A stretch of 64,000 bases of DNA. It comes from Treponema sp. (GTDB taxonomy: Bacteria; Spirochaetota; Spirochaetia; Treponematales; Treponemataceae). A model generated the notes under the pieces. That model was given only the letters and a program-made list of their open reading frames with translations. It searched no databases and was not told the DNA's origin. Below, in pieces: positions 63,001-64,000 of the stretch (its first letter is position 1; the number at the start of each line of letters is the position of its first letter). Position numbers and translations under genes: made by a program. The DNA lies in NCBI GenBank assembly GCA_024402695.1, contig JAKSTG010000007.1:1-64000 (forward strand). The letters run 5' to 3'.

Positions 63001-64000
63001 TGACTTGTAAGGAGATCTGTAGAATCAGAAGTAGCTTTAGACTTCCATGTAAATTTCATGGATTTTCCATCAGTAGAGCTGTGATTTCCACCAACAAATT
63101 CAGGCATTAAAAGAAGTCCATTTTTGACAGTAAAATACTTACCTTCGCCTGGTGTAATAACAGCATTCTTAGAATAATCTCTGGTTACCAGGTCAATTGC
63201 TGAATAAACAGAGAATTCGCCTGCCATAGCACCTTCGCGTTCCTGTCTGATTTTCTGGAAATCTTCTGTTTCTACAGGAGAAACTTCATTTCCGCTGTAT
63301 TTGAACTTACCGTCTCCATTCAAGTCAGTTGCAACAAGAACTTTAGCAATACGAGGAGCATTATTTGTTACTTTTGAATTTAAAGTTCCTGTTACACAGT
63401 TTCCGGCTTTATCAAAAGCTGTAACAACAATCTGAACAGGACCATCAGGGATTACGGTAGAATCAAATTCTGTTTTCCATGAATAACGGGCACCACCAAG
63501 ACTAGAAATAAAATCAATGATTCCGTCACCGTCATCATTCGTGATTGAATCAGATCCCTTAGTTTTTGTTTCTTCAAGAGAATTGTTTACTACTACTGAA
63601 TAAATGAATTCACATGATGTAATATCAGTTGAAACAGATTTAGCGAATGTAACTGTATTTCCGCTCTTTGATTCAATTACCTGGTATGATCCGCCAATCT
63701 TAATAAGTGTTCCTTTTGTGATATTAGAATTAGAAGCAATTGAAGTACTTGAAGTAAAGCTTGTTTCCGAATCTCTTGATCCGTTTACTGTAATTGACGG
63801 AAGATTCTCTGCATTGAGTTTTACAGATGAATCAAGAGTGGTTTTTGTTCCGTTTATGAGATTGTAAATATTATTCTTTCGTCTGATATAAACTGTAAGG
63901 AAATCAAGTCCTGATCCGGTTTCATATACAGTGTCTGTCATGCTGAAAGCATAGTTTGAATTCATCACAACATTTTCTGAATTATTGAAAGAAAGACGGA
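60003..64000 (-). CDS. Giant surface protein with Ig-like repeats, 5' end outside window
   Basis: At least 1,332 codons are open from the right window edge to the stop, so the start lies beyond 64000. The chain is rich in Ser, Thr, Gly, Asp and Asn, with little cysteine, and is predicted beta-rich. Segments such as DGPVQIVVTAFDKAGN and KSISVQVPGFDLGNE, together with calcium-like DLNGDGKF and NDDGDG motifs, resemble bacterial Ig-like or cadherin-like surface modules. The last 450 residues (VGIAWHDGTGLNYAYM, VHIVFFDNGKLKYGY) look like a propeller-type repeat. No sorting signal, autotransporter barrel or known adhesin is recognised. Function is unknown. Confidence 0.75.
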   Translation of the reverse strand, partial: RLSFNNSENVVMNSNYAFSMTDTVYETGSGLDFLTVYIRRKNNIYNLINGTKTTLDSSVKLNAENLPSITVNGSRDSETSFTSSTSIASNSNITKGTLIKIGGSYQVIESKSGNTVTFAKSVSTDITSCEFIYSVVVNNSLEETKTKGSDSITNDDGDGIIDFISSLGGARYSWKTEFDSTVIPDGPVQIVVTAFDKAGNCVTGTLNSKVTNNAPRIAKVLVATDLNGDGKFKYSGNEVSPVETEDFQKIRQEREGAMAGEFSVYSAIDLVTRDYSKNAVITPGEGKYFTVKNGLLLMPEFVGGNHSSTDGKSMKFTWKSKATSDSTDLLTSQSSVGLVDMKSRSELKTSGLLIQSEPGFDIYNQVDETFGAAFLSKDQISEASSESAVTKGTASTDYRYFSYTFWDETEETEQGKDAQFTTLVLPVIVDQTDNIAPDAVINPFHWTSLTDNGAYGCQTAKKQGDLLGHVEYTDIPGEGWLASASYSGTSGQFDADPKVSGKIRIQGTAFDETMVKSISVQVPGFDLGNERSQFAVLATFDGTTWTTVNKTVEENGYAFIVRDVDGVTQNGHSVEWELDLDTSLIEDSTGKRIYVKADVVVSAKVSDGTNESSETPETSYSMDIVPYITKLQTVLSTRNEIYGRSSDGHYSVNGGRWNLNSVTYSASDDAFNGTKASVMEKDSGETIKVLGFNISPDSSETSLVYDYVSELKEGSSSENAARYEVNPDGTVSVPMEGEYSGKISLTVSGLTTLNNLNDNDSDSNLQPNGTNNKIQNDDIICDVWEFNTLAQHTVQEYQYPTVKMNPKTGQLGLSATDTVYGYIPAIDSMGKIASNIPFGSVFRGASFNTFSYDEQGNTYGEVFFQPLIDDDGGSAIFLLGRQEYKTKVGRYGYANPSGGIRLEGLRNGLGADEKRIQSFNIVVKEVEEAEKEDADRNMYHDKMVHVAYYDNLTNSIRYRRGPVWAQKYFDEGTDAAGSRAFACSNDAADPKVSSYKSNVVFKNPSALHDFADTTGQIRSGVMGSHDTYKKDYVSKDTPFTSYAQAIHIVASGGTGSNAADNIYNVSLYKNNAAFGYCGLGVDDSGNVGIAWHDGTGLNYAYMTETELVTFEEDLLDSDLDATRHIKSLERTKAWEANTETVSASGGQYVQMQVDDDGGVHIVFFDNGKLKYGYKSSVTEGNWTINTIDGSVASGNCTLFVGKDNGVQKIYVGYQGKTMAKMAIRTRTDGIASDGYSSSNKSYTGDWKIEMVPTKETINNQDYNVNVAIRQNGSRVNTMPSKSSNQGLVYQVTYEPGSLTPSHSSVAYGNGSSYPVISYATQSGDVEMAQIR

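Overview
The window looks like chromosomal DNA of a host-associated spirochete of the genus Treponema. The base composition is moderate (around 40% GC by eye). Lipoproteins carry relaxed spirochetal lipoboxes, and the gene complement (bactofilin, FliL-like protein, SpoVG, Met ABC importer, sodium-pumping oxaloacetate decarboxylase, sugar-modifying genes beside a molybdenum-hydroxylase-like trio) fits that genus. The species cannot be fixed from the sequence alone. No rRNA, CRISPR array, prophage or complete transposon is visible. The only mobile-element trace is what looks like one IS3-type end at bases 1-47.

Layout from left to right: (1) 89-9391, minus strand: lon on its own promoter, and an operon tilS - TPR-like envelope protein - S1C serine protease lipoprotein - lepA. 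(2) 9500-13970, minus: rplY, then the oxaloacetate decarboxylase operon oadG-oadA-oadB. (3) 14205-20071, plus: a peptide ABC importer whose second permease is fused to an ATPase. (4) 20075-23617, minus: miaA - ttcA-like - two half-size chromate transporters - HAD phosphatase. (5) 23718-26233, minus: a very acidic repeat protein with DPBB-like and SPOR domains, plus a small exported protein. (6) 26359-33751: UDP-sugar dehydratase and PLP aminotransferase followed by three xanthine-dehydrogenase-family subunits on the plus strand, meeting a convergent NeuB-type synthase and a small lipoprotein. (7) 34169-42183, plus: argS, glyA, a histidine phosphatase, an aconitase-family hydratase and a GAF-HD-GYP protein. 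(8) 42210-46463, minus: a cell-division group (coiled-coil protein, zapA), rplT-rpmI-infC, tRNA-Gln, spoVG and ispE. (9) 46598-48488 minus gatC-gatA, then 48606-51681 plus hflX - fliL-like - dgt. (10) 51836-57239, minus: argF - ACT protein - metN - metI - metQ, and mtaB. (11) 57243-64000, minus: TPR protein, bactofilin, acyl-CoA ligase and a giant Ig-like surface protein that runs off the right edge.

The most interesting unit is block 6. A soluble nucleotide-sugar dehydratase and a sugar aminotransferase, the first steps towards acylated amino sugars or nonulosonic acids, lie in one apparent operon with a molybdenum-hydroxylase-like complex. That complex has lost its glycine-rich cofactor loops and has an altered second iron-sulphur site. 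From memory, T. pallidum keeps a similar set (TP0077-TP0081) although it is not known to make molybdopterin. This suggests a repurposed treponemal enzyme complex rather than a purine dehydrogenase.

A second theme is transcription-start architecture. At least eight transcription units (lon, tilS, miaA, the NeuB-operon lipoprotein gene, argS, the histidine phosphatase gene, ispE, gatC) have a -10-like hexamer only 6-8 bases before the start codon and no usable Shine-Dalgarno sequence, which predicts leaderless mRNAs. Other notable points are an oxaloacetate decarboxylase alpha subunit with two biotinyl domains, an ornithine carbamoyltransferase in which the HCLP cysteine is aspartate, an HD-GYP protein with an altered GYP motif, and a strong terminator embedded in the coding sequence of a convergent gene.
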